Origin: a virus
Virus record (IMG/VR): IMGVR_UViG_3300025314_000044
Span: 1-41,323 of that record
DNA length: 41,323 nucleotides
Strand: one strand, 5' to 3'
This document shows positions 6,377 to 14,181 of this stretch, piece after piece. A program made the translations under genes and the position numbers. The notes beneath the pieces are model-generated. The model made no database searches. It saw only the letters and a list, made by a program, of their open reading frames with translations, and was not told where the DNA came from. The stretch's first letter is position 1. Each line of letters opens with the position of its first letter.

Positions 6377-6405
6377 TTGACAGTTAAGGGTGGTATACGT
6401 ATGGA
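6377..6405 (+). promoter_or_regulatory. Possible promoter before the small terminase
   Basis: A perfect -35 box TTGACA lies at 6377-6382. Seventeen bases later is TATGGA (6400-6405), a weak -10 that overlaps the chosen start codon. TATACG at 6394-6399 is too close for a normal spacer. An alternative -10, TATAAA at 6329-6334, has no good -35. The assignment is tentative. Confidence 0.35.
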
Positions 6406-6883
6406 TTTTGGCATGTCGAGAGTGGGGAAGCGTTCAGGATCGGGTGGTGATCTGGTTTTAGTTCCGCTGAGTGATGTTCGTCCGAGTATAAGTCGGAACG
6501 ACGTATTGGCGGGGGAGTTAATCCGTGGGGGGATAGATGCTCGGAGGGTAGCGCAGGAGTTAGAGCGGGCGTTAAGTGCTGAGTATTTGGTAAAGCGTTG
6601 GGAGAAGGTGGGGGGTTCTTGGATTGCGGTGGAGGTAATGCAGCCTGACTGGCGGACGCGGATGTTGGCGATAGAGAAGATCATCAAGGTTCAGGGGTGG
6701 GAGTATTTAGTGGAGCGTCTTCCTGAGGGGTCAGTTCCGCGTGATTTGCTGGTAATTTACAAGGAGTTACGGGTAAGTGGGTTGAGTGTTGAGGAGTTGC
6801 AGGAGAGGCATCGGCGGGATGTTGGGGCGGGGTTGGTGGAGGCAGTTGTGGAGGTCGTGGGGGGTGTTGGTGGGAGTTCCTAA
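6401..6883 (+). CDS. Terminase small subunit (putative)
   Basis: A 160-residue protein just upstream of, and overlapping, the large terminase gene. The middle (DARRVAQELERALSAEYLVKR ... DWRTRMLAIEKIIKVQGW) has the helix-rich, DNA-recognition look of small terminase subunits, including the DWxTR-LA-E-I-K pattern. It would bind the packaging site and regulate the large subunit. The ATG at 6401 follows AAGGGTGG; a TTG at 6377 is less likely. The coding strand is very rich in G and T, unlike the genes after 8300. Confidence 0.65.
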   Translation: MDFGMSRVGKRSGSGGDLVLVPLSDVRPSISRNDVLAGELIRGGIDARRVAQELERALSAEYLVKRWEKVGGSWIAVEVMQPDWRTRMLAIEKIIKVQGWEYLVERLPEGSVPRDLLVIYKELRVSGLSVEELQERHRRDVGAGLVEAVVEVVGGVGGSS

Positions 6884-8297
6884 CCGTTCATTGTTGGAGG
6901 CTGCGATTGTTGCGGACGAGTTACGTCGTCGTTTGCGGACGGATGGTGGGGAGATGTTTGAGGCGCAGGGGTATCAGGCGGCGTTTTTTGAGCACACGTC
7001 GAAGCGGGTATTGGCTCATGGTGGGAACCGGAGTGGAAAGACGCGTTGTTGTGCGCAGTATATTTACGAGAAGTTAGTTGGGAAGCGTGGTGGGGTTGGG
7101 CCTTTTCATTGGCGTGCGTGTGGGAGTGGTTGGGAGGAGCATGTTGAGAAGGTTTTGGTTCCGATGTTTGAGCGGATCATTCCGCGGCGGTTTTTGGAGG
7201 GGGACAAGTTCAATTATTCAAGTCGGAGTCATATGTTATTTTTCAAGGATGGGAGTGATTTGGAGTTTATGAGTTTTGATCAGGATCCGGAGAAGGGGGC
7301 GGGTCGGCCGTTGCACGGGGTGTGGTTGGACGAGAGTTATGCGTGCAGCAAGCGGTTTCGGGATCAGTGTTTAGCGCGGTTGCTGGACTATCACGGGGAG
7401 ATGATAGCGAGTTTAACGCCGGAGGATGGGGATGCGAGTTGGGAGATTGAGTGGTACGAGAAGGCGCGGAGCGGGGATCCTGACTACCAGAGTTTTCGAT
7501 TTCCGACGCGTGAGAACAAGTACATCAGCAAGGAGGGAATTGCGCAGTTGATCAGGGATTGCGGGGACGACGAGGTTCAGATTGCGATTCGTTTAGACGG
7601 GGATTTTGCGAGTGTGGGGGGAAAGATTTATCCGAGTTTGAAGGCATTGTTTCACGTGAAACATTCGCACGAGGTGGGGGTTTCGGAGGATTGGGTGAGA
7701 TTCATTGCGATTGATCCTGGGGTATCAAAGGCTCATGCTTTGCTGTGGGGGGCGGTGGGGCCGGGGAACCACATTCACTTTTACCGGGAGTTGTCGATGG
7801 GGGGGGAGATTGGGCCGCTTTGCGACACAATCCGGAGATTTTCGGCTTTAGACGGTCCCATCTTCAATTTTTTTCTTGACGGGCACTGGGATTGGGACAA
7901 TCGTGTAGCGGCGATGGGGGATTCGCACGAGCCGTTGAACATTGAGCGGGAGTTTATCAAGCATGGGATACCAGTTGTCAAAGCTCCGAGGGACATTCGT
8001 AATTGGATCGGGATTGATCAGGTTCGGCAGCGGTTGCGTCCGGACCCGATTACGCACATGCCGCAGATCACTTTCGATCCGGAGTGTCAGCAGACGTGGT
8101 GGGAGATGACGCATTATAGCCAGATCAGGCCTGGGAAGAACGATCCCAGCCGGCACAACCCGCGGATTCGCAAGGTGGACGATGATTTCTGTGACTGTGT
8201 GCGGATTGCGATCACGTCCAACCCTGTTTTCATGGGTGGGTGGGACGGTAGTCTGTCGTCCAATGTTGTTATTGGGGAATATGGACTGGGATTCTAA
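6870..8297 (+). CDS. terL: Terminase large subunit
   Basis: A 475-residue packaging motor. Walker A is GGNRSGKT (51-58), Walker B is GVWLDE (ending about 155), and a coupling-motif-like ASLTPE follows. The C-terminal RNase H-fold nuclease has FIAIDPGVS (Asp about 282), FFLDGHWDWD and a final DDDFCDCVRIA acidic motif. It pumps DNA through the portal and cuts it at head filling. The GTG at 6870 is preferred, overlapping the small subunit by 14 bases; an ATG at 6786 would overlap it by about 100. It shares the strongly G/T-rich codon use (GAG, TTG, GGG, CGG) of the small subunit, which stops near its end. Confidence 0.9.
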   Translation: MGVPNRSLLEAAIVADELRRRLRTDGGEMFEAQGYQAAFFEHTSKRVLAHGGNRSGKTRCCAQYIYEKLVGKRGGVGPFHWRACGSGWEEHVEKVLVPMFERIIPRRFLEGDKFNYSSRSHMLFFKDGSDLEFMSFDQDPEKGAGRPLHGVWLDESYACSKRFRDQCLARLLDYHGEMIASLTPEDGDASWEIEWYEKARSGDPDYQSFRFPTRENKYISKEGIAQLIRDCGDDEVQIAIRLDGDFASVGGKIYPSLKALFHVKHSHEVGVSEDWVRFIAIDPGVSKAHALLWGAVGPGNHIHFYRELSMGGEIGPLCDTIRRFSALDGPIFNFFLDGHWDWDNRVAAMGDSHEPLNIEREFIKHGIPVVKAPRDIRNWIGIDQVRQRLRPDPITHMPQITFDPECQQTWWEMTHYSQIRPGKNDPSRHNPRIRKVDDDFCDCVRIAITSNPVFMGGWDGSLSSNVVIGEYGLGF

Positions 8298-8472
8298 CAT
8301 AATTGGCTGGATCAGATCCATCTTAGGGATGGCGATCGGTTGGGTTGGTGTGCCGGTGTGCCTTATTGCGGGATCGGCTATTGCGGTCAGCAGCTCGCTG
8401 CTGGGCATAATTATTACGTCCTGCGCTTTATTGTGCTTTCTGGTTGCGTGTTGGCTTTTGGAATGGCCATGA
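8281..8472 (+). CDS. Small two-segment membrane protein
   Basis: A 63-residue protein overlapping the end of the terminase gene. It has two hydrophobic segments (SILGMAIGWVGVPVCLIAG and LLGIIITSCALLCFLVACWLL) separated by a short turn, the layout of a class II holin. It sits between terminase and portal, away from the lysis cluster at 27.2 kb, so a holin role is uncertain. It could be an accessory membrane protein of assembly or DNA entry. The ribosome site (TTGGGGAAT) is weak. Confidence 0.5.
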   Translation: MDWDSNIIGWIRSILGMAIGWVGVPVCLIAGSAIAVSSSLLGIIITSCALLCFLVACWLLEWP

Positions 8473-8484
8473 AAAGAGAGACTG

Positions 8485-8748
8485 ATGACTAATGGCATAA
8501 TCATCAACATCGAACTTCCCGATTGGCCCCCATCGGTACTTTGTTTGCGCGATACCGGAGAATGGTGGGTAGAACAATCTAACATCGGGAAGAATTTGAA
8601 TCCTCAAATCGTCCGGCTGGCCCTTTCCGATGCAATGATAATCTTGGATAAGGCCTTTCAATCTATTGTCAAATGCCGTTTGGGATTTGGTACAACTGCG
8701 TATATGAATCATCTGAAGGTGGAACCAGAAGGCGAATCTGATGACTGA
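8485..8748 (+). CDS. Small hypothetical protein
   Basis: An 87-residue acidic protein between the small membrane protein and the portal. The ATG at 8485 follows AAAAGAGAG. The sequence (NIELPDWPPSVLCLRDTGEWWVEQ) suggests a beta-rich start and a helical middle. Its stop region overlaps the portal start (ATGACTGA). No family recognised. Confidence 0.6.
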   Translation: MTNGIIINIELPDWPPSVLCLRDTGEWWVEQSNIGKNLNPQIVRLALSDAMIILDKAFQSIVKCRLGFGTTAYMNHLKVEPEGESDD

Positions 8749-10705
8749 AACGCCGCTTTACCAGGGCGAGCCTGTTACTTGGGACTCACGGGACACCAAA
8801 GAGCGTGCCCGTAAGATGGTCGTTTGGGCGCTCTCTGTTTCCTTTGATTACTATCGCAAGCTTCGCCGCAATTTCAACGAATACTTCGATTTGTACACGA
8901 ATCAGCCGTTGAAGTTGCGGCAGACCAACCGTATTCGTTCCAATGTGCCGTCGGGCCGGGTTCCGGAGATGGTCGACACCTATGTTGCCGATCTCCAGAA
9001 CCAGATTATGAGTAAGCGTCCCGTTGTAGGGGTCATTCCCCAGGAAACCGGCGACATCGAAACGGCTGCTGCTCTTGAACAGTTGCTTCAATACGACATG
9101 GACAATTGGACCGAAGACATGGGGCCGTTGCCGGCTGTTAATATGACGTTGTTACAGGCGTGTCTTTGGGGATCAAGTCCCTCGAAGACAGTCTGGACCC
9201 AGCGCGTCAGGTCCATTCCCATGACCGGAATTCTTGATCCTGAAACAGGGAAGGAACTGACGCAACTTTCCATCGGTTTTCAGGGTCCGATTGCCGAACC
9301 TCTGTTTCTTTATGACGTTCATCCCCATCCTCAGAAAGTTTGGCCGGAGGATCACTATCCTGTTGTGCACGTGTCGTTCAAGTCCTACGATGAACTGCTG
9401 GCGCTCAAAGGAATCGTCTATGACGATGATGTGGACCTGATCCCGGATCGCAAAGACATGCCGCTTCTTCTTGGCGATGCTGCCGATTTGTATATTGGTG
9501 CTTGTGGTGATGTTTTTGAGCGTGCTGACCAGCGTGTCAGACTGGGATGGTCAGATGATTCCCGGCTCGAACCGGATGGAATCATGGTTGCCGAGTGCGA
9601 GTGTATGTTCCGGCCCAAGGTGGACTGGACGGATACGGCGGGCAGGAAGCATAAGGGCGACCAGCCTGTCCGGACGATCATCACTGTTGCCAATGGTCTT
9701 GTCATTCGCGTCTCTCCTGGGCCGTTACCGGAGGGGATGTCGGTCTATCAGAACGCAAAGATCAGTCATCTTCCTGGCCAGTGGTACGGTATCGGGCTGG
9801 TACAGAAAAACCGGCCGCAGGTTCACGTCGAGGACACGATTCTCAACATGGTCCTTCAAAACCTTGCCCAGACAGTCAACAAACCCAAGATCGTGATTCC
9901 GCAGTATCTCGAATCCGGCCAGTCCCTTGACGATCAGCCTGGCGGGGTGATTCGCGCCAAGATGGGTGCTGATGTGCGCAACATCATGCGTGAGATTCCC
10001 ATGTCGTCCATTTGGAACGATGCGGCGGGAATCCTGTCGTACATTGCTGGCCGGGAAGAAGGCGTTGGCGGCGCGACGGAATTGAAACAGGGGCGTGTCC
10101 CGGATCAAAGCCAGACGGCCACCGCATCGAATATCGCTATTCGTCAGTCCTCAATCCGTTTTGCCTTAGCCATGTCGTGGATCGGTGCAACCTTTTTTCG
10201 CTCTGGGGCGCGCAAAGCATACTACTACAACCGGGATTATCTTCAGACTCCCTTTGCGGCTCGCGTTCTTGGCGAAGAAGGACAGAATCAATGGTTCAAG
10301 ATTCAGAAGACCGATTTTATCAACAATGTCGATTTTGTGTTCCTTGGTCCGCAGGAAATGGAAAGCGAGAATCTGCGGATTGCCCAGTTGCAGAACTTCC
10401 TCAAGGTGCTCTCGCCCCTGATGCAGGCTCCGTGGACGGAGGCGCCCATGAAGGAAACCATCATTCTCCTGGCCGACAAATTCAAGATCCCGAACATCGA
10501 ACGTCTCAAACAGCAAATTGGATATGGCGCCCAACCAGCGCCCGCTCCGCAGCCCCAAGGGGCATCTCCAGGTGGGGGTGCCCCCGCCCCTGTCGGCCGC
10601 GCCGACCGCAGACTGGGTTCAGGCGGGCCGCCAACCGATTTCTCCAACATTGCCAAGTCTCTTGGCGGCATGCTGGCCGGCGCAACAAACCCAGGACCAC
10701 GTTAG
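8741..10705 (+). CDS. Portal protein
   Basis: A 654-residue protein directly after terminase, of the right size for a podovirus-type portal. The N-terminus (YRKLRRNFNEYFDLYTNQPLKLRQ) and the PEMVDTYVADLQNQI segment fit the portal wing and clip regions. A long helical stretch around residues 460-560 could be the stem and crown. The tail (residues about 600-654) is rich in Pro, Ala and Gly and probably disordered. It forms the dodecameric ring for DNA entry and exit and nucleates head assembly. Codon use switches to CTG/GAA-rich here, unlike the terminase genes. Confidence 0.8.
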   Translation: MTETPLYQGEPVTWDSRDTKERARKMVVWALSVSFDYYRKLRRNFNEYFDLYTNQPLKLRQTNRIRSNVPSGRVPEMVDTYVADLQNQIMSKRPVVGVIPQETGDIETAAALEQLLQYDMDNWTEDMGPLPAVNMTLLQACLWGSSPSKTVWTQRVRSIPMTGILDPETGKELTQLSIGFQGPIAEPLFLYDVHPHPQKVWPEDHYPVVHVSFKSYDELLALKGIVYDDDVDLIPDRKDMPLLLGDAADLYIGACGDVFERADQRVRLGWSDDSRLEPDGIMVAECECMFRPKVDWTDTAGRKHKGDQPVRTIITVANGLVIRVSPGPLPEGMSVYQNAKISHLPGQWYGIGLVQKNRPQVHVEDTILNMVLQNLAQTVNKPKIVIPQYLESGQSLDDQPGGVIRAKMGADVRNIMREIPMSSIWNDAAGILSYIAGREEGVGGATELKQGRVPDQSQTATASNIAIRQSSIRFALAMSWIGATFFRSGARKAYYYNRDYLQTPFAARVLGEEGQNQWFKIQKTDFINNVDFVFLGPQEMESENLRIAQLQNFLKVLSPLMQAPWTEAPMKETIILLADKFKIPNIERLKQQIGYGAQPAPAPQPQGASPGGGAPAPVGRADRRLGSGGPPTDFSNIAKSLGGMLAGATNPGPR

Positions 10706-10714
10706 GAGACTACC

Positions 10715-11041
10715 ATGCTGGATGCCGAAACCCTCGAAGCCATTGAAAAGGAAAGGCTGTTTCTTGCCTCTAAGGCGCCAGACGAGATTGCCACTCTGTC
10801 CAAGACTCTGGAGCGGGAGTTCGTGGCGCTTCAAGGGATCAGGGGAGAGCGCGAGCGTGCCGATGCCATTCACCGCTGGGGCGGCCTGAACCGCCTCCAT
10901 GCCCTGCGTGCCATCCTGGAAGGATTCCAACCTACGCCCGAACCCGAACCTGCGCCCGAACCCGAACCTACGCCCGAACCCGAACCTACGCCCGAACCCG
11001 AACCAAAGTCTGAATCCAAAGGAACCAAGCATGGATCGTAA
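10715..11041 (+). CDS. Small protein with a Pro-Glu repeat tail
   Basis: A 108-residue protein starting at 10715 after AGGAG. The first 70 residues are helical and charged. The rest is PTPEPEPAPEPEP-type repeat encoded by an 18-bp tandem repeat. Such rigid, acidic extended tails act as spacers or periplasm-spanning arms in some bacterial proteins; here the role is unknown. The stop overlaps the glycosyltransferase-like start. Confidence 0.6.
   Translation: MLDAETLEAIEKERLFLASKAPDEIATLSKTLEREFVALQGIRGERERADAIHRWGGLNRLHALRAILEGFQPTPEPEPAPEPEPTPEPEPTPEPEPKSESKGTKHGS
10931..11002 (+). repeat. Four 18-bp tandem repeats (PEPEPT-coding)
   Basis: CCTACGCCCGAACCCGAA is repeated four times head to tail; the second copy has G for A at its fourth base. 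It keeps the reading frame, so copy-number change by slippage would only alter tail length. Confidence 0.9.
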
Positions 11042-12200
11042 GAAAAAACAGGCGGATCAACCGCCGCCGCCCGATATGAACAAGGTCATCACCATCGGCC
11101 TTCCACTCCCGGAAGTGCTGGAGTACTCTGCCGACGTTTCGATGTCTACCCGCAAGTGCCTGGAAAACATGGCCCAGTACATGATGTCGAAGGGATTCGA
11201 TCTGCACGAGTTCGCCGAGAAGGGCATTAATGTCGCCGACAACCACAACCGGCTGGCGCAGCGCATGGTCGGGGACTGGCTTCTGGTCTGCGGCTCTGAT
11301 CATACGTTTGCCCCCGACGCTCTGGAGTTGCTCTGGAAGGCCGCCAACGAGGAACCATATCCCCGAATCATCGGCGCCTGCATTCCCTACCGGAATGAAC
11401 CCTATGCCTACGTGGCGACCATGCTGGATGAGTATAACCAGCGTCCCTCGGCTCTTTTGCCATTCGTGGATTTTCACCCCGCTCATTGTCTGCGCGGTGT
11501 TGGAAGTGCTATCGAAGTTGGCACTGTGGGTTCGGGATTCTGTCTGTACCATCGTTCTGTCTTCGACACGCTGCCCTATCCGTGGTTTCAGTTCAGCACG
11601 CGCGGGATACCGGTTCCTGAAGCGGAAAAGGCATTGCGGGATTTCAGTTCTGAACGGTTATTCCCGGAGTTTCTTGAACAACTGGCTGACGGCGACCGGT
11701 TTATCAGCGAGCATGAAGTCGGACTTCTGCGCGAGAAGGCAAAGCAGATGCGCCGCGCCCTGGCTCGCGTACGCGCCCCATTTGCCTACGGGCCGGACTA
11801 CTTTATCAACATGACCGCCAAGGACTACGGCATCAAGAGCTACGTGCATCTTGGTGTGACCGTCTTTCACCTGGCTTTCATGGCGATTCACAATGGATAT
11901 TACATCGACGCTCTGAGACGTGACAGCGGCGCATGGTGGTCGGCGATGATGAGAACCGATCCTGCTACTGTGCAGAACATTCAGAAGGCGCGTGTTGTCG
12001 TCGAATCTCTCAGTCCCATGCGAACCATGAATCCACCCGAACTGATAGCAGACCTTGAACGAAAGGAGAATGGCAATGGGGAGCAAGAAGAAGACCAAAC
12101 CGATGAAGAAAATGAAGGGCAAAAAGATTCCCCCGGCGATGCAGAGGGCAATGGACAGGGAACTCAAGGAGAAGTGCTGATGACCGAGGTTGCAATATGA
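11031..12200 (+). CDS. GT-A-type glycosyltransferase-like protein
   Basis: A 389-residue protein. VADNHNRLAQRMVGDWLLVCGSDHTFAPDALELL has the layout of family-2 GT-A glycosyltransferases: an N-R-L helix, then a hydrophobic strand ending in a D-containing motif (GSDHTF, in place of DxD). GACIPYRN and GTVGSGFCLYHRSVF also fit the fold. It would transfer a sugar from a nucleotide-sugar, perhaps to virion or host surface. It lies between portal and scaffold, next to a GT-B-like gene, and overlaps its neighbours. Its last 40 residues are low-complexity acidic sequence that overlaps a better-looking small ORF (12070-12180). Confidence 0.65.
   Translation: MDRKKKQADQPPPPDMNKVITIGLPLPEVLEYSADVSMSTRKCLENMAQYMMSKGFDLHEFAEKGINVADNHNRLAQRMVGDWLLVCGSDHTFAPDALELLWKAANEEPYPRIIGACIPYRNEPYAYVATMLDEYNQRPSALLPFVDFHPAHCLRGVGSAIEVGTVGSGFCLYHRSVFDTLPYPWFQFSTRGIPVPEAEKALRDFSSERLFPEFLEQLADGDRFISEHEVGLLREKAKQMRRALARVRAPFAYGPDYFINMTAKDYGIKSYVHLGVTVFHLAFMAIHNGYYIDALRRDSGAWWSAMMRTDPATVQNIQKARVVVESLSPMRTMNPPELIADLERKENGNGEQEEDQTDEENEGQKDSPGDAEGNGQGTQGEVLMTEVAI
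12070..12180 (+). CDS. Lys-rich 36-residue overlapping small ORF
   Basis: The ATG at 12070 follows GAAAGGAG, one of the better ribosome sites in this stretch. The product begins MAMGSKKKTKPMKKMKGKK, then IPPAMQRAMDRELKEKC, a basic arm followed by an amphipathic helix. It lies in another frame inside the acidic low-complexity tail of the GT-A-like gene. Either the larger gene's tail or this ORF may be the selected frame. Small Lys-rich proteins of this kind could bind DNA or a capsid part. Unknown function. Confidence 0.45.
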   Translation: MAMGSKKKTKPMKKMKGKKIPPAMQRAMDRELKEKC

Positions 12201-13120
12201 AAGTCGCCTGCGTGTCAACTGCCGGTCATCAGTTGGTCCTGAACAACATCGCCCCCGCTTGCGGCTTTCAGTATTTTGACGACATCAATTACATTGGGGT
12301 CGCCGAGTTTAACCCCGGCGTGATTTACTTTGGGGGCTGGTTTGTCTCTGAGTACTCTGATTGGGCCCTTCACCGGTCGTTGCTCGGGGACATCCCCAAG
12401 GTTATTATTCACTGGTTTGGATCAGATGTGCTCATGGCAAAACGGTGGATGGCGAATGGAGAACGCCGGATGTTTGAGGAGTTGCGTTCTGACCGCTATT
12501 GCCATATTCCCCCAAGCGATGAGATCAAAGAAGAACTGGAGAACTGGCTTCAATTGCCGGTGACGGATCCTTTGAATGTCCCCGCGGAGAAGGTGCGGAT
12601 ACCAATCGCCAAGCCGGACAAATTCATGGTGGGATGCTATATGCCCCCCAGTCGGCAGGACTTTTTTCGCATGTCTGTGATCCGCGATGCTATCCCCTTG
12701 ACCAGAAAAACGGGGATTGTTTTCTACAATTGGCTGCCTCCGACACAAGAGATTGAGTATCAGGCGACATGCCAAAAGCGATATGCCCTGAGTCCCGCAG
12801 AGTACGATCAGGTTATTGCCGACACGTCATGCCTTTTGCGGATTCCGATTCACGATGCCTACTCGATTTCGGCGGCAGAATATCTGATGTCTGGCAGACC
12901 AGTTGTCAGTGACCGCGATTTGCCGCACTGGCCAGCCTGGATCAAGGGCAAACTCACAAACAAGAAGGTTGCTGCGGCTCTTACGGAAGCACGACATGAT
13001 GGGGATGTGCCTGAAGACACTGTGAAGTTCTATCAGGATATGTATGATCCGGCTTTGTTCAAGGGCAGGCTCGAAGAGCGCTGTCGGCAACGATGGAAAG
13101 GATTCCGCTTTGCCGATTAG
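12197..13120 (+). CDS. GT-B-type glycosyltransferase-like protein
   Basis: A 307-residue protein. HWFGSDVLMAKRWM resembles the N-domain of GT-B enzymes. Near the C-terminus, RIPIHDAYSISAAEYLMSGRPVVSD matches the family-1/4 pattern in which an E-x(7)-E-like segment binds the sugar nucleotide (here one Glu, AAEYLMSGRPVV). The length is short for the family. With the GT-A-like gene it makes a two-gene glycosylation module inside the head genes. The ATGA overlap at its start implies coupling. The acceptor is unknown; capsid or host-surface glycan are possibilities. Confidence 0.65.
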   Translation: MKVACVSTAGHQLVLNNIAPACGFQYFDDINYIGVAEFNPGVIYFGGWFVSEYSDWALHRSLLGDIPKVIIHWFGSDVLMAKRWMANGERRMFEELRSDRYCHIPPSDEIKEELENWLQLPVTDPLNVPAEKVRIPIAKPDKFMVGCYMPPSRQDFFRMSVIRDAIPLTRKTGIVFYNWLPPTQEIEYQATCQKRYALSPAEYDQVIADTSCLLRIPIHDAYSISAAEYLMSGRPVVSDRDLPHWPAWIKGKLTNKKVAAALTEARHDGDVPEDTVKFYQDMYDPALFKGRLEERCRQRWKGFRFAD

Positions 13121-13445
13121 CGCTTCAGAGGCTCAGCGCGACTACATCGCTATCCGGCAAACCGGACTTTACCGGCATTTGCTGGAACGGCGGCGCCAGA
13201 TACGCGATCAGCAACTTGTCTCTCTGGTTCATGCAGCCGTCGCATCAACTGATCCGACGATCCGGGCGATTGCCGCCTCGATCGTGGCAGACAGTTCGCT
13301 GTGGCAATATCTAGATTTACTGGAGAATCAGCTTTCGGCGCAAACGCCCCCGGTTTTACCTGAGTCTGAAAAGGCTATTGGGGATTACGACTTGCCGGAG
13401 TTTGTGCTTGACGCGCCCCTGGGCGCTGGTGATTATACCCCGTGA
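13110..13445 (+). CDS. Small helical hypothetical protein before the scaffold
   Basis: About 111 residues if translation begins at the TTG at 13110, which follows GGAAAGGATT; an ATG at 13044 is possible but lies inside the GT-B-like gene. The sequence is mainly helical (YIAIRQTGLYRHLLERRRQIRDQQLVSL when read through) with an acidic, Pro-rich tail. No family was recognised. Its place between the glycosyltransferase-like genes and the scaffold suggests a minor head or assembly protein. Confidence 0.5.
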   Translation: MPISASEAQRDYIAIRQTGLYRHLLERRRQIRDQQLVSLVHAAVASTDPTIRAIAASIVADSSLWQYLDLLENQLSAQTPPVLPESEKAIGDYDLPEFVLDAPLGAGDYTP

Positions 13446-13455
13446 CGGGAGAGAT

Positions 13456-14142
13456 ATGACTGACTTGGAACGCACAAACCTGGACGATGATCCAGGGCCA
13501 GTATCCACAGAATCGGCGGAAAATCGTTTGGCCGAACTGATGAAAACGCATGGAGTATCGACCATCGAAGAACTCGATGAGCGTATTGCAGCGGGAAATA
13601 TCCGCCATCGCGCCTTTGCCAGACAAAGGCTGGAAAACGAACGCCTCCAGCAAGAACTGGAAGAAATCAAAGCGAAAAAGGAAGACGCCGAAGCTGGTAT
13701 CCCGGATACTGCGGATCCAGCGGTGAAGGCGCTTTCCCGTCAAGTCCGTAAACTCCAGGATCAGATTGCCAAAAACGATTTGCTTGGTGGTGATGAGGAC
13801 ATGGAACCTCTTTATGAAGAAGTTCTTGACAGGTTTCCATACGTAAAACGAATCGCAGATCAGAGCGAGCGGGTCGCAACCGCCAGAACACTCGCCTTGG
13901 GACTGAAGGCCGAAAAAGAAAAGTCCGCCGTTCACGGACGTGAATCGTCCACACAGCGAACATTGGCCCGAACCCATGTGGAGCGGGGCGGAGGTGCTTC
14001 GCCGCTCATCTCTGGCCGTCCATCCGAAGTGGAGGACTTGGCCAGATACAAGCGCGATCTGAATGCGGCTGGCAGCGACAAGGACGCCAGAGCAAAGATT
14101 GATGCGAAGTATCGCCGCCAGTACCCCGATTGGGGCATATAG
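13456..14142 (+). CDS. Scaffold-like protein
   Basis: A 228-residue, highly charged, coiled-coil protein (RLENERLQQELEEIKAKKED; KALSRQVRKLQDQIA) immediately upstream of the major capsid gene, the normal place of a scaffold in podoviruses. The C-terminus is basic (KDARAKIDAKYRRQYPDW), as expected for capsid contact. GGGAGAG precedes the ATG at 13456. No protease domain was seen, so the scaffold may leave intact. The identification rests on composition and position. Confidence 0.6.
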   Translation: MTDLERTNLDDDPGPVSTESAENRLAELMKTHGVSTIEELDERIAAGNIRHRAFARQRLENERLQQELEEIKAKKEDAEAGIPDTADPAVKALSRQVRKLQDQIAKNDLLGGDEDMEPLYEEVLDRFPYVKRIADQSERVATARTLALGLKAEKEKSAVHGRESSTQRTLARTHVERGGGASPLISGRPSEVEDLARYKRDLNAAGSDKDARAKIDAKYRRQYPDWGI

Positions 14143-14181
14143 CGCCGCACGTGGCTACGGGCAGAAAGTTGAGATCGTCCC

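Larger units (their letters stand above)
5545..6400. other. Divergent control region / candidate replication origin
   Basis: No convincing gene lies in these 856 bases; the open frames here are low-complexity or run through repeats. It separates the leftward replication operon from the rightward late genes. It holds an AT-rich tract near 5709-5735, a tandem 10-bp repeat (5801-5820), a 17-bp palindrome (6093-6109), 11-bp iterons (6152-6216), a rightward terminator (6255-6284) and a consensus -35 box (6377-6382). Iterons near an AT-rich stretch and replication genes fit an origin. The terminator and -35 box fit late-gene control. Confidence 0.6.

Noticed and set aside
5913-6380. 155-residue open frame through the control region
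   Set aside because: It runs through the iterons, palindrome and terminator, has no ribosome site, and its repeat residues come only from the 11-bp repeats.
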